The position numbers were made by a program, and so were the translations under genes. Below are positions 48,527 through 57,054 of a stretch of DNA of 64,000 bases, one piece after another (the stretch's first letter is position 1; every line of letters begins with the position of its first letter). This DNA is from B2-G16 sp964528085. GTDB lineage: Bacteria; Bipolaricaulota; Bipolaricaulia; UBA7950; UBA9294. Below the pieces are notes generated by a model, which did no database searches, was not told where the DNA came from, and worked only from the letters and a program-made list of their open reading frames with translations. The stretch lies in assembly GCA_964528085.1 (NCBI GenBank), contig CAZGRE010000001.1, positions 16,834-80,833 of the forward strand, written 5' to 3'.

Positions 48527-50890
48527 ATGAACGGAAAGAAATGGAGGCTTGTAGCCCTCGTCATCGTCCTCGCCGCGTTCACCGCGCTCGGGGCGTACGG
48601 GCAAGGGTCTGGGGGGGTTCCGAAGGGGATCATCCCCACCCCGCCAGAGAGCGAGGAGCTCCAGGTCAGCATATGGGTCGACAAGGGGGCCTACGCCGTA
48701 GGGGAGAGCATCACGATCCACTACAGCGTCAACAAGCCGGCATACGTTTACATCTGGGACATCGAGCCGGATGGAACGGCGAATCAGATCTTCCCGAACT
48801 CTTTCCCAGGGGGTTCGAACAACTACGTTTCAGCGGGAGAGCATATCGTCCCCGGAAACTGGCAGGTGGCACCGCCGCTCGGGACCGAGTACCTACAGAT
48901 CCTGGCGACCACGACCCCGGTCGACCCGTTCGTATATCTGACCGGGGATCCGGAGGCGTTCCGCCAGCAGATCGAGGCGCAGATACTCGGGATCATCCCG
49001 GTGAGCGAGCGGAGCTGGAACTTCACGAGCTTCGAGATCGTTTCCGGGACGCCGCCGACCTACATAAGCCTGACGATCACGTCAGACCCGGCCGGGGCGA
49101 CGATGACGTTGGACGGATACTACGCCGGCTACACGCCGCGGACGATGTTCGTCGAGGAGGGGTTCCACCGTATCTCGATAAGCAAGCCGGGATACGAGAC
49201 GTGGAATACGATGATCTTCATCCTCGGGGGACGCCCCCGGACGATCAATGCGACACTGACCCCGCTATTCCCGACGAACGCACCCCCGAACGCATCGTTC
49301 ACCTACTACCCGACATCACCGACGGTGTACGCCCCTGTCCAATTCGACGGGACCGGATCGTCCGACACCGACGGATTGATCGTCTCCTACAACTGGTCGT
49401 TCGGGGACGGGTCGACATCCACAGGCCCGTTCGTCACGCACACCTTCTTCTATCCGGGGACGTATCCCGTCACCCTCCGGGTGACCGATGACGATGGGGC
49501 ATACGATGAGATGACCGTATCGGTCATCGTCGGAGCGGGGAACAACCCGCCGACCGCCTCCCTCGCCGTCACCCCGGCGAGCGTATTCCTCGGAGGATGG
49601 GTGAAGTTCGACGGGACCGGATCTACCGACACGGATGGGACGATAACATCCTATCTATGGGATCCGGGTGACGGGTCGACCCCGATGCAGTCGGCCGTCC
49701 CCTACCGGTTCTACCTCTACTCGAGCCCGGGGACGTACACCGTCACCCTGACCGTCACCGACGACGACGGGGCGAGCGCGACGGCCACGGCGCAGGTACA
49801 GGTGGTATCGACGAACGCCCCGCCGGAGGCGGCGTTCACCTACTATCCCGAGTCCCCACGGATCGGGGAGTGGATCAGGTTCGACGCATCCGGATCGAAC
49901 GATCCCGACGGGACGATCGTGACCTACGCCTGGAACTTCGGGGACGGATCGACCCCGGTCACCACGAGCAACGCCTACTACTACTACCGTTTCCCGTCCT
50001 CAGGGACGTACCTCGTCACCCTGACCGTCACCGACGACGATGGTGCAGCGGATTCGATCTCCTATCCGATCGCGGTCGGGGCGAACCTTCAGCCACCCGT
50101 CGCATCCTTCACCTACACCCCGTTTACCCCGGTGATCGGGCAGACGGTGACGTTCGACGCCTCGTCGTCGTTCGACCCCGATGGGATGATCCTTCACTAC
50201 ATCTGGGACCTGAACGGGGATGGGACGGATGATGCCAGCGGGCCGACGGCGTATGCCACCTATCATACCCCGGGGATCGCGAACGTCCGGCTGACCGTCA
50301 TTGACAACGACGGCCTCTCCTCCTCGGTGACGCAACCGATCGTCATATCGACCGGAGGTGGACCGAGCGGAGCCCCGCCGATGGGGAACATCCCGGGGAT
50401 CTTCGTCTGGGGGACGAACGAGTGGCACATCACGGTGAACGCCGGAGCCGGCTGGGGCTCTCCCCATTCCTACCGGCTCGAGCTCGGGACGGATGGGACG
50501 TTCCAGAACGTGAACCAGACCGCAGGGGGCGGGGTCGCCCCCCTCGGGATCATCCCGGCACCGACCGACGGGGGGAAGTCCCTGATCTTCGAGGGATCCC
50601 TCCAGAGCGGTTCGATCGACTACACCTTCACCGCTCCGGGGGCGGAGAAGATACGGATGAGCCTGAAGCTCGACATCGACGGGGACGGAACCGTGGACGA
50701 GTCGACCGGCTTCATCTATCTCCGCTACTCGTTGGTCCATCCGCCGTATGCACCGTTCGTCGTCGGCATCGCAGAAGGAGCGACCGAGCTCACCCCCGGC
50801 AGTGACTTCAAGCTCGGGTTCTACAGCACCTTCTTCGGCGGATACATGCACGTGTTCACCATGACGATCTCAGAACTCGAAGGCTCATAA
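48527..50890 (+). CDS. Large secreted protein: DUF4384-like, PEGA and four PKD domains
   Basis: 787 residues with a signal peptide (1-25). Residues about 45-170 resemble DUF4384 (LQVSIWVDKGAYAVGESITI, AYVYIWDIEPDG). About 178-245 is a PEGA domain (ITSDPAGATMTLDGYYAGYT, KPGYETW). Four PKD repeats follow (about 255-340, 345-440, 445-535, 540-625), each with the FDGTGSSDTDG/FGDGS and TVTDDDGA signatures. The C-terminal 160 residues are a further beta-rich domain without a recognised name. It is probably a surface or periplasmic adhesion/scaffold protein. AAAAGGAGG precedes the ATG. Confidence 0.87.
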   Translation: MNGKKWRLVALVIVLAAFTALGAYGQGSGGVPKGIIPTPPESEELQVSIWVDKGAYAVGESITIHYSVNKPAYVYIWDIEPDGTANQIFPNSFPGGSNNYVSAGEHIVPGNWQVAPPLGTEYLQILATTTPVDPFVYLTGDPEAFRQQIEAQILGIIPVSERSWNFTSFEIVSGTPPTYISLTITSDPAGATMTLDGYYAGYTPRTMFVEEGFHRISISKPGYETWNTMIFILGGRPRTINATLTPLFPTNAPPNASFTYYPTSPTVYAPVQFDGTGSSDTDGLIVSYNWSFGDGSTSTGPFVTHTFFYPGTYPVTLRVTDDDGAYDEMTVSVIVGAGNNPPTASLAVTPASVFLGGWVKFDGTGSTDTDGTITSYLWDPGDGSTPMQSAVPYRFYLYSSPGTYTVTLTVTDDDGASATATAQVQVVSTNAPPEAAFTYYPESPRIGEWIRFDASGSNDPDGTIVTYAWNFGDGSTPVTTSNAYYYYRFPSSGTYLVTLTVTDDDGAADSISYPIAVGANLQPPVASFTYTPFTPVIGQTVTFDASSSFDPDGMILHYIWDLNGDGTDDASGPTAYATYHTPGIANVRLTVIDNDGLSSSVTQPIVISTGGGPSGAPPMGNIPGIFVWGTNEWHITVNAGAGWGSPHSYRLELGTDGTFQNVNQTAGGGVAPLGIIPAPTDGGKSLIFEGSLQSGSIDYTFTAPGAEKIRMSLKLDIDGDGTVDESTGFIYLRYSLVHPPYAPFVVGIAEGATELTPGSDFKLGFYSTFFGGYMHVFTMTISELEGS

Positions 50891-50897
50891 ATCCGAC

Positions 50898-50926
50898 TGA
50901 CGGGCGGGGTGCACCCCCGCCCGTCA
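50898..50926 (+). terminator. Hairpin terminator after the PKD protein gene
   Basis: TGACGGGCGGGG (50898-50909) and CCCCGCCCGTCA (50915-50926) form a 12-bp perfect stem around TGCAC, 8 bp after the stop. It is followed by TCCCGG and lacks a T run. Confidence 0.55.
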
Positions 50927-50932
50927 TCCCGG

Positions 50933-50962
50933 TTGCCCGCTCGATTCGCCGGGGTGTAAGAT
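50933..50962 (+). promoter_or_regulatory. Promoter of the gene before mraY
   Basis: -35 TTGCCC (50933-50938), 18-bp spacer, -10 TAAGAT (50957-50962). The predicted start is about 3 bases before ATG 50972: leaderless. Confidence 0.5.
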
Positions 50963-50971
50963 AGCCGGGTC

Positions 50972-52318
50972 ATGGAGATCCGGCACCTTTCGATCGATTG
51001 GAACCTCGACCATCCGGCGATCCATCGGGATACCTTCTTCGGCCGGTTCTCGATCTCGGCGTTCGATGCCGTATTCATCGATCCTGAACCGATTCCTAGG
51101 CATTGGACGGCCGAGGTCTCCCCAGAAGGTGACGGGATCCGCCGGACCGACCCACTCCGGGATCGGGGATTCGGACGGACGCTGGAAGGGTGGATGTACA
51201 GGCGGAGGACAGAGGCGCACGACCTCCTCCGGCGGGGAGGAGGGATCCTCGTCTGCCGGCTCCGACCGCGCGGTGAGCCTCTCGAGATCGTCTCTCCCGG
51301 CTCGCCGGCCGAGCGGATCGACCGCTACACCTGGCTCCCGTCGATCTCCCTCGTCGACCGGCAGCATCAGCTCTCGTTCCCTGCCAACGGGCGCTTCCTC
51401 CCCCGCAGCGGCGAAGACATCGTATTCGAAGGGACAGGTAGCCCGTTCGAGGAGTATCTGCGCGAGTTCGACGGGCACATCTTCTATGATGCCGTCTATC
51501 AGGATCTCCTATCCACGCCGCTCGAGCGGTTCGCCACGATCCTCGCCCGGAACCGGGTCGGAGACATCGTGGCACTCGAGATCCCGTTCGACGAGGGGCG
51601 GCTCGTCCTCGTCCCGGAAGTGATCGGAATACCCCCGGCCCGCGAGGCCTCCTCCCTGATCGAGGCCGTCCGTCAGGAGGCGTTCCGCCCATCGTTCACC
51701 CCCTCGCCCGATTGGCTCCCATCCTATCCCCTCCCAGGGGAGGAGCGACTGGTCGACGAGTTGACCGGGCTCATCGAGCGGCGGGATGCGCTCGCCCGAA
51801 AGGTCGAGGAGATCGAGAGGAAGCTTAAAGAGAAGACGGACTTCAAGCTGATCCTCTACGCGAAGGGGCGCTTCTCGTTCCTCCCCGCCGTCGCAGAGGC
51901 GTTCCGCTCCCTCGGATTCGCCGTTGAGAACCTCGGCTCGAACCTCGTTCTGAAAAGCGACGAAGGCGACGCGATCGTCGTCGCAGAGGCGAGTGAGGGG
52001 GCGCAGGTCGGGCTCTCACCGTACCGCCGCCTCCGCGAAGCGGTCGATCGAGCGATCACCGACGGGGACGGCCCACACAAGGGGGTCCTCGTTGTGAGCG
52101 GATCGAGGGAGCTCGACCCGAAGCACCGGCCGACCGAGTTCGCACCGGAGGTCCTCCGCGGATGCGAGGTCCAAGGGATATGCCTCCTAACCTCATATCG
52201 CCTGTTCAAGCTCGTCCAGCGCGGGCTGAAACCCGGCGCAAGGAAGGAGTCGCTCGCCGAGATCCGGAGGATGATCCTCGAATGCGACGGGGAGTTCAGG
52301 GACGCTGAATCGAAGTGA
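50972..52318 (+). CDS. Unrecognised 448-residue protein with a nuclease-like C-terminal fold
   Basis: No family is recognised for residues 1-255. A coiled coil spans about 262-292 (ELTGLIERRDALARKVEEIE). The last about 150 residues follow the pattern of a PD-(D/E)XK-like core: LYAKGRFSFLPAVAEAFRSL, GFAVENLGSNLVLKSDEGD, AIVVAEASEG, then a helix, GVLVVSGSRELDPKHRPTEF and LLTSYRLFKLVQRGL. Where active members have E-x-K the sequence reads EAS, so it may bind rather than cut. No signal peptide. It has no ribosome site and is probably leaderless. GTGA overlap couples it to mraY. Confidence 0.75.
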   Translation: MEIRHLSIDWNLDHPAIHRDTFFGRFSISAFDAVFIDPEPIPRHWTAEVSPEGDGIRRTDPLRDRGFGRTLEGWMYRRRTEAHDLLRRGGGILVCRLRPRGEPLEIVSPGSPAERIDRYTWLPSISLVDRQHQLSFPANGRFLPRSGEDIVFEGTGSPFEEYLREFDGHIFYDAVYQDLLSTPLERFATILARNRVGDIVALEIPFDEGRLVLVPEVIGIPPAREASSLIEAVRQEAFRPSFTPSPDWLPSYPLPGEERLVDELTGLIERRDALARKVEEIERKLKEKTDFKLILYAKGRFSFLPAVAEAFRSLGFAVENLGSNLVLKSDEGDAIVVAEASEGAQVGLSPYRRLREAVDRAITDGDGPHKGVLVVSGSRELDPKHRPTEFAPEVLRGCEVQGICLLTSYRLFKLVQRGLKPGARKESLAEIRRMILECDGEFRDAESK

Positions 52319-53301
52319 CACCGATCCTGATCGCATGCATCGTCCTGATTCCGGCGAGCGCCCTCCTCTCCTCCGCCTTCGCCAAGCGGATGAAAGCCCG
52401 CTCGCTCGGCCAGCAGATCCGTACCGTAGGGCCGGACGATCACACCCGTAAGAGCGGGACCCCGACGATGGGAGGAGCGGTCGTCATCACTATCTGGATC
52501 GCCGGGGTGCTCGCGTTGGGGATCGTCCATCCTCTCAGCTTAAAGGGTGGGTTCATCCTCGCCTCCGCATCCCTGTTCGGCGCGATCGGCGCTGCGGATG
52601 ACCTGATCTCCCTCCGGAGGCGCCGCTCGCTCGGCCTCTCCCCGACCGGCAAGATCGCCCTCTCCAGCCTGGCGGTCCTCGTCCTGTTCTTCGCGTTCAA
52701 CGGAGCGTTCAGGACGCCGATAATGGTCCCGTTCTCCTCCCTTCACCTCCCCCTCCCGCCGATCGGCTCATTCCTCCTCGCATGGCTCGTATTCCTGGGA
52801 ACGACGAACGGGATGAACCTGACGGACGGGCTCGACGGGCTCGCATCCGGGGTGACGATCCTTGTCCTGATCGGGGCGGCTGTCCTCTCCCCGGAGAGGG
52901 AGGTACTGATCGTCGTCCTCCCCCTCATCGCGGTGCTGATCGGCTTTCTCTGGGTGAACGCCTATCCGGCGCGCCTCTTCCTCGGCGACGTCGGGTCGTT
53001 CGCCCTCGGTGGAGGGATAGCCGGCCTGGCGATAGCGAACGGAACTAGCCTGATCCTTCCGATCCTCGGCGGTCTGATCGTCCTCGAGACGGGATCGGTC
53101 ATCCTGCAGGTGGTCTTCTTAAAGGCGAAGGAGAAGCGCCTGTTCAAGATGAGCCCTCTACATCACCACTTCGAGGAGGGAACGAAGGCAAGGGGGGAAT
53201 ACCTCCTACCAGCACCGGAGTGGCCGGAGCCGACGATCACGGCGCGCTTCCTCCTCGTCGAGGGGCTCTTCGTCCTGATAGCCCTCGTTGCGGGAGGATG
53301 A
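52315..53301 (+). CDS. mraY: Phospho-N-acetylmuramoyl-pentapeptide transferase or close homologue
   Basis: This 328-residue multi-span enzyme transfers phospho-MurNAc-pentapeptide to undecaprenyl phosphate, making lipid I. Signatures: DDHTRKSGTPTMGG near residue 42, GAADDLISLRRRRS, NGMNLTDGLDGLASG, NAYPARLFLGDVGSFALGGG and the MraY-specific MSPLHHHFE. The start GTG overlaps the stop of the preceding gene. It stands apart from a mur/dcw cluster, which is unusual. tRNA-Leu follows on the other strand after 7 bp. Confidence 0.93.
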   Translation: MTPILIACIVLIPASALLSSAFAKRMKARSLGQQIRTVGPDDHTRKSGTPTMGGAVVITIWIAGVLALGIVHPLSLKGGFILASASLFGAIGAADDLISLRRRRSLGLSPTGKIALSSLAVLVLFFAFNGAFRTPIMVPFSSLHLPLPPIGSFLLAWLVFLGTTNGMNLTDGLDGLASGVTILVLIGAAVLSPEREVLIVVLPLIAVLIGFLWVNAYPARLFLGDVGSFALGGGIAGLAIANGTSLILPILGGLIVLETGSVILQVVFLKAKEKRLFKMSPLHHHFEEGTKARGEYLLPAPEWPEPTITARFLLVEGLFVLIALVAGG

Positions 53302-53308
53302 ACCCTCA

Positions 53309-53394
<86 letters not shown>

Positions 53395-53409
53395 GGGCAA
53401 ACCGTGAAA

Positions 53410-53438
53410 AGTTTATTCCCACTTGAATCGACTGTCAA
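53410..53438 (-). promoter_or_regulatory. Promoter of tRNA-Leu
   Basis: Minus strand: -35 TTGACA (53433-53438), 17-bp spacer, -10 TAAACT (53410-53415). The predicted start near 53403 is 9 bases before the mature tRNA 5' end. Confidence 0.65.
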
Positions 53439-53471
53439 TGATCGCAGCTTTCACCGATCCGTCGGGAGGTC

Positions 53472-53500
53472 TTGGCGCGGAGTGTAATATCGGTTACAAT
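53472..53500 (+). promoter_or_regulatory. Promoter of the Crp/Fnr-family gene
   Basis: -35 TTGGCG (53472-53477), 17-bp spacer, -10 TACAAT (53495-53500). It gives a leader of about 90 nt with GGAGGGGGTGAGG before the ATG. Confidence 0.55.
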
Positions 53501-53598
53501 GAGGGACGTTTGACCGCATGACTTGGGTGATGAAAGGAACGGTGTGAGAGGGCATATGTTCCCGGCAAAAGGGGTACATCCGCCGGAGGGGGTGAGGC

Positions 53599-54273
53599 AT
53601 GGTTGATCTCAAGGACTTTCGCATCTTCTCGGACCTCAAGGGGAAGGAACTCGACAAGCTTCAGGAGGCGGTACGGAAGATCAACTACGAGCGGGGGGAG
53701 ATCATCTTCCCCGAGGGGGCACCGGCGTTCGGATTCTACCTGATCTTCGAGGGGATGGTGAAGCTCGTCAAGCGGAGCATGCGCGCGAAGAGTCAAATCC
53801 TGAAGATCGTCGGGCCAGGGGAGACGATCGGGGAGACGACCCTGTTCGACAAGGGGAGTCACAACGCCTACGCGAAGACGCTCACCCCCGTCGTCGTCGG
53901 GTTCATCGAGCGCGGCGACTTCTTCTACTTCCTCGAGCGGCACCCGAAGACGATCTTCAGGATGTATGCAAAGCTCTCCCAGGAGCTGAAGGCGTTTCAG
54001 AACAAGCTGGCCGAGCGCTCCTACTCCTCGAGCAAGGAGCGCCTCGCTCGGCTGATCCTTCATCTGGGGAAGAGCGGGGTCGAACTCTCGCGCGCCGAGC
54101 TGGCAGAGATGGCAGGCGTCTCGTCAAAGACGGCGATCAGGACGTTGAGCGAGCTCGAAAGCCGCGGGATCATCGCGATCGAGAGCAGAAAGATCAAGAT
54201 CCTTCGCGAGGAGTACCTGCAGAAGATCGTGGAGCCGCTATCCCCGGCCCTGAATCCAAACCTGATAATCTAG
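53599..54273 (+). CDS. Crp/Fnr-family transcription regulator
   Basis: This 224-residue protein has a cyclic-nucleotide-type effector domain (about 10-120: YERGEIIFPEGAPAFGFYLI, GPGETIGETTLFDKGSHNAY) and a C-terminal winged helix (ELSRAELAEMAGVSSKTAIR, TLSELESRGIIAIE). No Cys cluster as in Fnr, so it is not an obvious oxygen sensor. The cAMP-contact Arg/Ser pair is not evident either. It has its own promoter upstream of a kinase gene. The ligand is unknown. Confidence 0.9.
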   Translation: MVDLKDFRIFSDLKGKELDKLQEAVRKINYERGEIIFPEGAPAFGFYLIFEGMVKLVKRSMRAKSQILKIVGPGETIGETTLFDKGSHNAYAKTLTPVVVGFIERGDFFYFLERHPKTIFRMYAKLSQELKAFQNKLAERSYSSSKERLARLILHLGKSGVELSRAELAEMAGVSSKTAIRTLSELESRGIIAIESRKIKILREEYLQKIVEPLSPALNPNLII

Positions 54274-54397
54274 AAGAAGAACGTCCTCACATTAGGTGAC
54301 CGGTGTCCTTCCAGATGGTCATCCCGGTTCTTACCTTCTCCTCGGGCATCTGTCTTTCAGCACCCCTACAGACTGATCGGGCAAGGACGGGCGACCA

Positions 54398-56281
54398 TTG
54401 ACAGGTGGATTGAATCCGACTGAACGGACGATCATCGTCGGGGTTACGTTTGTAATCTCGGTTGTGGCGAGCATCATCCTCCATCGGACCGGTGTTCCGA
54501 TGACGCCGGTCGTCGCAGCGACGTTCGCCGTCCCGCTCCTCGTTGGTGTGAGCTCCCTCCGGCTGAGAAACGCCCTCCTCCTCTCCGGCGGGATCGCCCT
54601 GACCGGCATCCTCCTCCTCCTCCTCTCCGATGTCCGCTCCCCGGCGAGCCTGGTCCCCCTCTTCGCCGGGTATCTCGCGTTCGGTGCGGGGATCGGCCTG
54701 ATCAACGAGCGGAGGATCCTGAGGAGGAGGAAGTGGCGCCAATCGCGGACGTTGAAGGAGCACTACGACGAAGAGGTGTTCGAGCCCGCCCTGAACATAC
54801 TCCACTTCATCGATCGGGAAGGGACGATCCTTAGGAGAAACGGGGCGTCGCGGGCTGCGATCGGCTACGCGACGAAGCGAACGCTTCAGCTGGCGGAGTA
54901 CGTCCATCCCGGGGACATCGACACGATGAAGACGGAGTTGATACGCCTGTTCGATCGGGGGGAGATCCGCGGGGTGAAGCTTAGGTTCATCTCGGAAGAG
55001 AGGAAGGGGTTCCCCGTCGAGATACGTGGGACGCGGATCACGGAACGACTCGCCGTACTCGAGGCCGCTAACCTGGAGAAGGAGGCAGAGCTCGAGCGGA
55101 GGCTGATGGAGACGGAGGCGAGATACCGGATACTGATCGAAAAGGCGATCGACACCCTCGACTCGGGGATCGTCATCACCGATCAACGAGGGGAGGTCCT
55201 GTGGGCGAACGCCACGATCGGCGAGTTCTTCGGGATCGACCGGGACAGGCTGATCGGGATCGACGCCAAGCGGGCCCGCTCCCGCTACGTCGGGGCGTTC
55301 GAGGACGCGCAGGCGATATCACGAATGATGGAGGAAGCGATCGAAAAGGGAGAGCGGATCGAATCGATGACCTGCCGCGTCCGTCCGACCCTCAGCCGCG
55401 AGGAGAGGATCCTCGAATACCGCTCGCTCCCGATCGAGGCCGAGACGGGAAGGAGCGGCCGGATCGACCATTTCATCGACGTCACCGAGCTGAAGCGCTT
55501 GGAAGATAGCCTCCGCGAGCAGACGCGAAACCTTCAGCGTAGCAACGAGAAGCTCGAGGAGTTCTCGCACGTCGTCTCCCACGACTTAAAACAACCCCTC
55601 AGGACGATCGAGACGTTCAGCGGCTTCCTCCTCGAGGACTACGCGGACAAGCTGGACGACGAAGGGAAGGAGTACCTGCAAACGCTCAAGAACTCATCGA
55701 AGCGGATGCGGCATCTGATCAACGACCTCCTCGCCCTCGCCAGCATCCACGTCGACAGCTCCTCCTACGAGCGGATCAACACGCAACGCCTTCTCGAGGA
55801 GATCCAGGAGGACCTGGAGGTGCCGCTCAAGGGGGTGAACCTCCAGATCGAGGATGACCTCCCCCCGGTCAAGGGGAACAAGGTCAGGATCGGTGAGCTG
55901 TTCAGCAACCTGATCGTCAACGCGATCAAGTACAACGACAAGGCGCTCCCCACGATCCGCGTCGGGTGCAAGTCGGACGGGATGAAGAACGGGATGGTCA
56001 CGTTCTTCGTTCAGGACAACGGAATCGGGATTGAAAAGCGTTACCAGGAGCGGATATTCGGGATGTTCGAGAAGCTCAACCCGAATCCGCGAGAAGACTA
56101 TGAGAGCACAGGGGCCGGCCTTGCGATCTGCAAGCGGATCGTCGAGGAGCACAGGGGTAGAATCTGGGTAGACTCGAAGGTCGGCAAGGGAAGCACCTTT
56201 TATTTTACGATCCCCAGAGCAAGAGAGGTGGAAGCCAATGCGTACCCTGGAAAGGATGAAAGTCCTCGTCGTGGAGGATAA
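54398..56281 (+). CDS. Membrane sensor histidine kinase with PAS domains
   Basis: 627 residues: three to four N-terminal spans (about 10-100), a PAS-like region at 130-215, a coiled coil (225-245), a second PAS at 250-365 (SGIVITDQRGEVLWANATIG). HisKA follows with FSHVVSHDLKQPLRTI (phospho-acceptor His395), then HATPase with LIVNAIKYND, QDNGIGI and STGAGLAICKRIVEEHRGRI. The DLKQPLRTI type is common in kinases that signal to Rcp1-like single-domain regulators, which fits the next gene. The start is uncertain: TTG 54398 or TTG 54410 (with GGTGG before it). Confidence 0.88.
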   Translation: MTGGLNPTERTIIVGVTFVISVVASIILHRTGVPMTPVVAATFAVPLLVGVSSLRLRNALLLSGGIALTGILLLLLSDVRSPASLVPLFAGYLAFGAGIGLINERRILRRRKWRQSRTLKEHYDEEVFEPALNILHFIDREGTILRRNGASRAAIGYATKRTLQLAEYVHPGDIDTMKTELIRLFDRGEIRGVKLRFISEERKGFPVEIRGTRITERLAVLEAANLEKEAELERRLMETEARYRILIEKAIDTLDSGIVITDQRGEVLWANATIGEFFGIDRDRLIGIDAKRARSRYVGAFEDAQAISRMMEEAIEKGERIESMTCRVRPTLSREERILEYRSLPIEAETGRSGRIDHFIDVTELKRLEDSLREQTRNLQRSNEKLEEFSHVVSHDLKQPLRTIETFSGFLLEDYADKLDDEGKEYLQTLKNSSKRMRHLINDLLALASIHVDSSSYERINTQRLLEEIQEDLEVPLKGVNLQIEDDLPPVKGNKVRIGELFSNLIVNAIKYNDKALPTIRVGCKSDGMKNGMVTFFVQDNGIGIEKRYQERIFGMFEKLNPNPREDYESTGAGLAICKRIVEEHRGRIWVDSKVGKGSTFYFTIPRAREVEANAYPGKDESPRRGG

Positions 56282-56672
56282 CCCGAACGACGTCACGATC
56301 ATAAAGCGCGCCATGCGCAAGAGCGACGTGAAGTGCGAGCTTTACTTCGCCCAAGACGGGGAGGAGGCGCTCAACGCCCTCTACCAGACGGGCGAGTTCG
56401 CCGACACCCCGCGCCCCGATCTGATCCTCCTCGACCTCCGTCTGCCGAAGATAGGCGGTCTGGAGGTCTTGGCTAAGATCAAGGACGACGAGCGTCTCCG
56501 CCGGATCCCGGTGATCGTCCTGACCGAATCGGAGCGCGAGGAGGACATGGTCAAGGCCTACGACAGCGGAGCGGCGAGCTACATGACGAAGCCGGTCGAC
56601 TCCAAGGATTTCGAGCGCTTGATCCAGACCGTGCAGGACTACTGGCGGATCGCCCGCATCTCCCCGGAGTAG
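56238..56672 (+). CDS. Single-domain response regulator (Rcp1/CheY-like)
   Basis: A 144-residue receiver domain without output domain: MKVLVVEDNPNDV (acidic pocket), LILLDLRLPKIGG (phospho-Asp66), VIVLTESE and TKPVDSKDF. The loop DTPRPDLILLDLRLPKIGGL is typical of the Rcp1 group. ATG 56238 has GAGGTGG and overlaps the kinase gene by 44 bp, so they form a two-component pair. The output is likely protein-protein, not DNA binding. Confidence 0.92.
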   Translation: MRTLERMKVLVVEDNPNDVTIIKRAMRKSDVKCELYFAQDGEEALNALYQTGEFADTPRPDLILLDLRLPKIGGLEVLAKIKDDERLRRIPVIVLTESEREEDMVKAYDSGAASYMTKPVDSKDFERLIQTVQDYWRIARISPE

Positions 56673-57011
56673 CCGCATCAGCAGAGGACAGGAGTCCCTC
56701 TCATCAGGGATCGATTCCCTCCCGACGGGGAACGAACTCCTCCGCCCCGACCGGCATCTGCCCCTATCCGTAACCGGGCCTGACGCTACCATCGCCTCAG
56801 CTTGCGACAAGAAGCGGAGGTGTTCGCAACCGGAAGAGGGAGAGATCCAAGGGAACGCAAGGCGATTCCCCGTACCTCCTTACGAGGATTCCTCACCGTT
56901 TCGAGAGCACGGTGAGCCTCTTTCCAAAGATGGCGATACGCCTCTAAGCCGGGGGCTGTACCCGAAGAGGGGAGTTTGAAGATTCGGTAGGACAGCCAAC
57001 GGTCCTTACCC
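56673..57011. other. 340-bp stretch without a convincing gene; several hairpins
   Basis: No ORF here looks coding on either strand. Inverted repeats include CTCACCGT/ACGGTGAG (56892-56899/56909-56916) and TTGCGA/TCGCAA flanking 56810-56828. GTCAGGCCCGG (minus strand, about 56771-56781) resembles the start of the SRP RNA core, and CCCGGCTTA (minus strand, about 56945-56953) resembles an RNase P 3' motif. Neither is supported by its surroundings. A non-coding RNA ending at the strong hairpin at 57012-57047 is possible. Confidence 0.4.
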
Positions 57012-57047
57012 TGGGAAGGCGGACGCGGCAGCAGGTCCGCCTTCCCA
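57012..57047. terminator. Strong hairpin before the exported-protein gene
   Basis: TGGGAAGGCGGAC (57012-57024) and GTCCGCCTTCCCA (57035-57047) form 13 perfect pairs around a 10-nt loop. It is positioned to end both the minus-strand gene at 57055 and any plus-strand transcript from the kinase operon. The minus side has no T run and the plus side has CCCCCATTC. Confidence 0.6.
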
Positions 57048-57054
57048 CCCCCAT

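Noticed and set aside
56760..56800. SRP RNA core on the minus strand
   Set aside because: GTCAGGCCCGG matches the start of the core, but the GGAAGGxAGCAGCC half does not follow and the loop is not GNRA.
56935..56960. RNase P RNA 3' motif on the minus strand
   Set aside because: ACAGCCCCCGGCTTA resembles the conserved 3' motif, but upstream sequence is the coding region at 57055-57786 and the GAGGAAAGTCC region is absent.
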